DNA of 15,023 nt from Planctomycetes bacterium UBA1146 (lineage in GTDB: Bacteria; Planctomycetota; UBA8108; UBA1146), in contig DCAA01000006.1 in assembly GCA_002311345.1 (NCBI GenBank), forward strand, positions 193,777 through 208,799, given 5' to 3'. Under the pieces are notes generated by a model that saw only the letters and a list, made by a program, of their open reading frames with translations, was not told the origin of the DNA and did not search any database. Shown here in pieces: positions 14,137 to 15,023 of the stretch. A program made the translations under genes and the position numbers. How positions within the stretch are numbered: position 1 is the stretch's first letter; the number at the start of each line of letters is the position of its first letter.

Positions 14137-15023
14137 ATGTCGAAAAATGCAATCATCGCGTGTGCGATCGTCGCGACACTGGCGCTGATTCTGGGTCTGC
14201 TGCTGCAGGATCAACTGTTCGATTCCTCGCTGCCCGGGATCGACTCTGACCCCAGCATCGAATCCAGCACCATCGATCTCGATGGCCCCCGGGTGATCTC
14301 CACAATCGACGATGAGATACAGATCGACCCGGCAGTGGTGCCACTGAGCGGAACGGTGTTGACTCCCGAGGGGGCAGCGGCCGGCGGCGCCGAGGTGCGC
14401 ATCTACCACGCCAACTTCCCCGTTTCCGTCAGTGAACGCGATGGGCTCTCGGTGTGGGAAGTGCTCGACTGGAACCTGTTTCGCTCCGGAGCCGAGCAAC
14501 TGACCACGCTGCCTCTTCGAGAAGACATCGGCAAGGCGCTCACCGCCGCTGGCAGTGTCCTGGCCGACGAAAATGGCCACTACCAGTTCGACAAACTGGC
14601 GCCCGGGCAGTACCTGGTGGCGGCAGCAGCGCAAGATACGTTGCTGACCCCCTTCCCCGAGATCATCGAGTTCGACGGGACACCATTGGAGCGTGACATC
14701 ATGTGTCTGCTCGGCTCGAGCCTGACGGTACGGGTGCGGGCCGGAAATACCATGGCAAAGGGAGCACGGGTGATCCTGCGTGGATCGGTGATCGATTCCA
14801 GTATCGGGTCGGAGTCGTGGTTCATGACCCGCGAGGAACTGATCCTCTACATGCTCAATCCTCCCATCCGCGAGGCGCGCGCCGATGCCGCTGGAATCGC
14901 CTACTTTGGTCGCTTGCCGCGCATCAACTATCAGTTGTTCGTGCAGAAATCGCCGTGGGCCCAGGCCAGCCAGACATTTGTGCTACAGGATCCGCGCGAG
15001 ATCGTCATCGAGTTGCAACCGGG
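14137..15023 (+). CDS. Membrane-anchored protein with carboxypeptidase-regulatory-like domain (5' part)
   Basis: An open frame starts at ATG 14137 and reaches the window edge without a stop, giving 295 complete codons. GAGAGAGG lies 4 nt upstream of the start. Residues 5-24 form one hydrophobic segment (IIACAIVATLALILGLLL) after a Lys, so the protein is exported or anchored by a signal anchor. A linker rich in Asp and Ser follows (about 25-65). Residues 68-175 resemble a carboxypeptidase-regulatory-like beta-sandwich: VPLSGTVLTPEG...AEVRIY at the start and ADENGHYQFDKLAPGQYLV near the end, with an insert of about 40 residues between. A second similar unit probably follows (about 190-295; SLTVRVRAGNTMAKGARVIL, then DAAGIAYFGRLPRINYQLFV). 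Such domains are common in large surface proteins of Planctomycetota, where they act as structural or binding modules. Its full length and role cannot be told. Confidence 0.8.
   Translation, partial: MSKNAIIACAIVATLALILGLLLQDQLFDSSLPGIDSDPSIESSTIDLDGPRVISTIDDEIQIDPAVVPLSGTVLTPEGAAAGGAEVRIYHANFPVSVSERDGLSVWEVLDWNLFRSGAEQLTTLPLREDIGKALTAAGSVLADENGHYQFDKLAPGQYLVAAAAQDTLLTPFPEIIEFDGTPLERDIMCLLGSSLTVRVRAGNTMAKGARVILRGSVIDSSIGSESWFMTREELILYMLNPPIREARADAAGIAYFGRLPRINYQLFVQKSPWAQASQTFVLQDPREIVIELQP

Overview
The window looks like chromosomal DNA from a Gram-negative bacterium with moderately high GC content, most likely a member of the Planctomycetota. The strongest hint is a divergent pair made of a large soluble Ser/Thr kinase with a TPR tail and an extracytoplasmic-function-like sigma factor, an arrangement typical of that phylum. 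An outer-membrane beta-barrel protein of the DUF481 family, a lipid A type acyltransferase and a membrane-anchored protein with a carboxypeptidase-regulatory-like domain fit a diderm cell. The phylum assignment is inference; no rRNA or other phylogenetic marker is present.

Layout, left to right. (1) 2-169 (+) is the 3' end of an unidentified gene, with a faint resemblance to a PilM-type tail. It runs into the end of the kinase gene (102-2600, -). (2) A 72-bp divergent spacer separates the kinase from a sigma factor (2673-3434, +). That gene is followed by ribonuclease D (3511-4680, +; TTG start preferred). (3) RNase D converges on an uncharacterised radical SAM enzyme (4677-6053, -), and both genes use the same CTAG for their stop codons. 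Upstream of the radical SAM gene, on the same strand, is a DUF481 outer-membrane protein (6138-7157, -). (4) A 116-bp divergent spacer leads to the lipid A type acyltransferase (7274-8245, +). Then come purC (8317-9231) and purE (9228-9734), which overlap by ATGA. (5) purE converges, again through a shared CTAG, on a tightly packed minus-strand operon: comEC (13994-11622), mtnA (11694-10642) and a DCC-type thiol protein fused to five membrane segments (10645-9731). In this operon comEC overlaps mtnA by 73 nt and mtnA overlaps the DCC gene by 4 nt. (6) A 142-bp divergent spacer leads to the 5' part of a membrane-anchored carboxypeptidase-regulatory-like protein (14137 onward), which runs off the right edge.

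Functionally the window is mostly housekeeping: purine synthesis (purC, purE), RNA processing (RNase D), methionine salvage (mtnA), DNA uptake (comEC) and envelope building (acyltransferase, outer-membrane barrel). To this it adds a signalling pair and two less understood proteins, the radical SAM enzyme and the DCC-membrane fusion. There is no stretch above about 150 bp without a gene, and I saw no tRNA, rRNA, CRISPR array, transposon or clear intrinsic terminator. The features most worth a second look are the noncanonical Cys spacing of the radical SAM protein, the two identical shared-stop CTAG junctions, the DCC-membrane fusion and the long comEC/mtnA overlap. I did not find a convincing new defence or mobile system.
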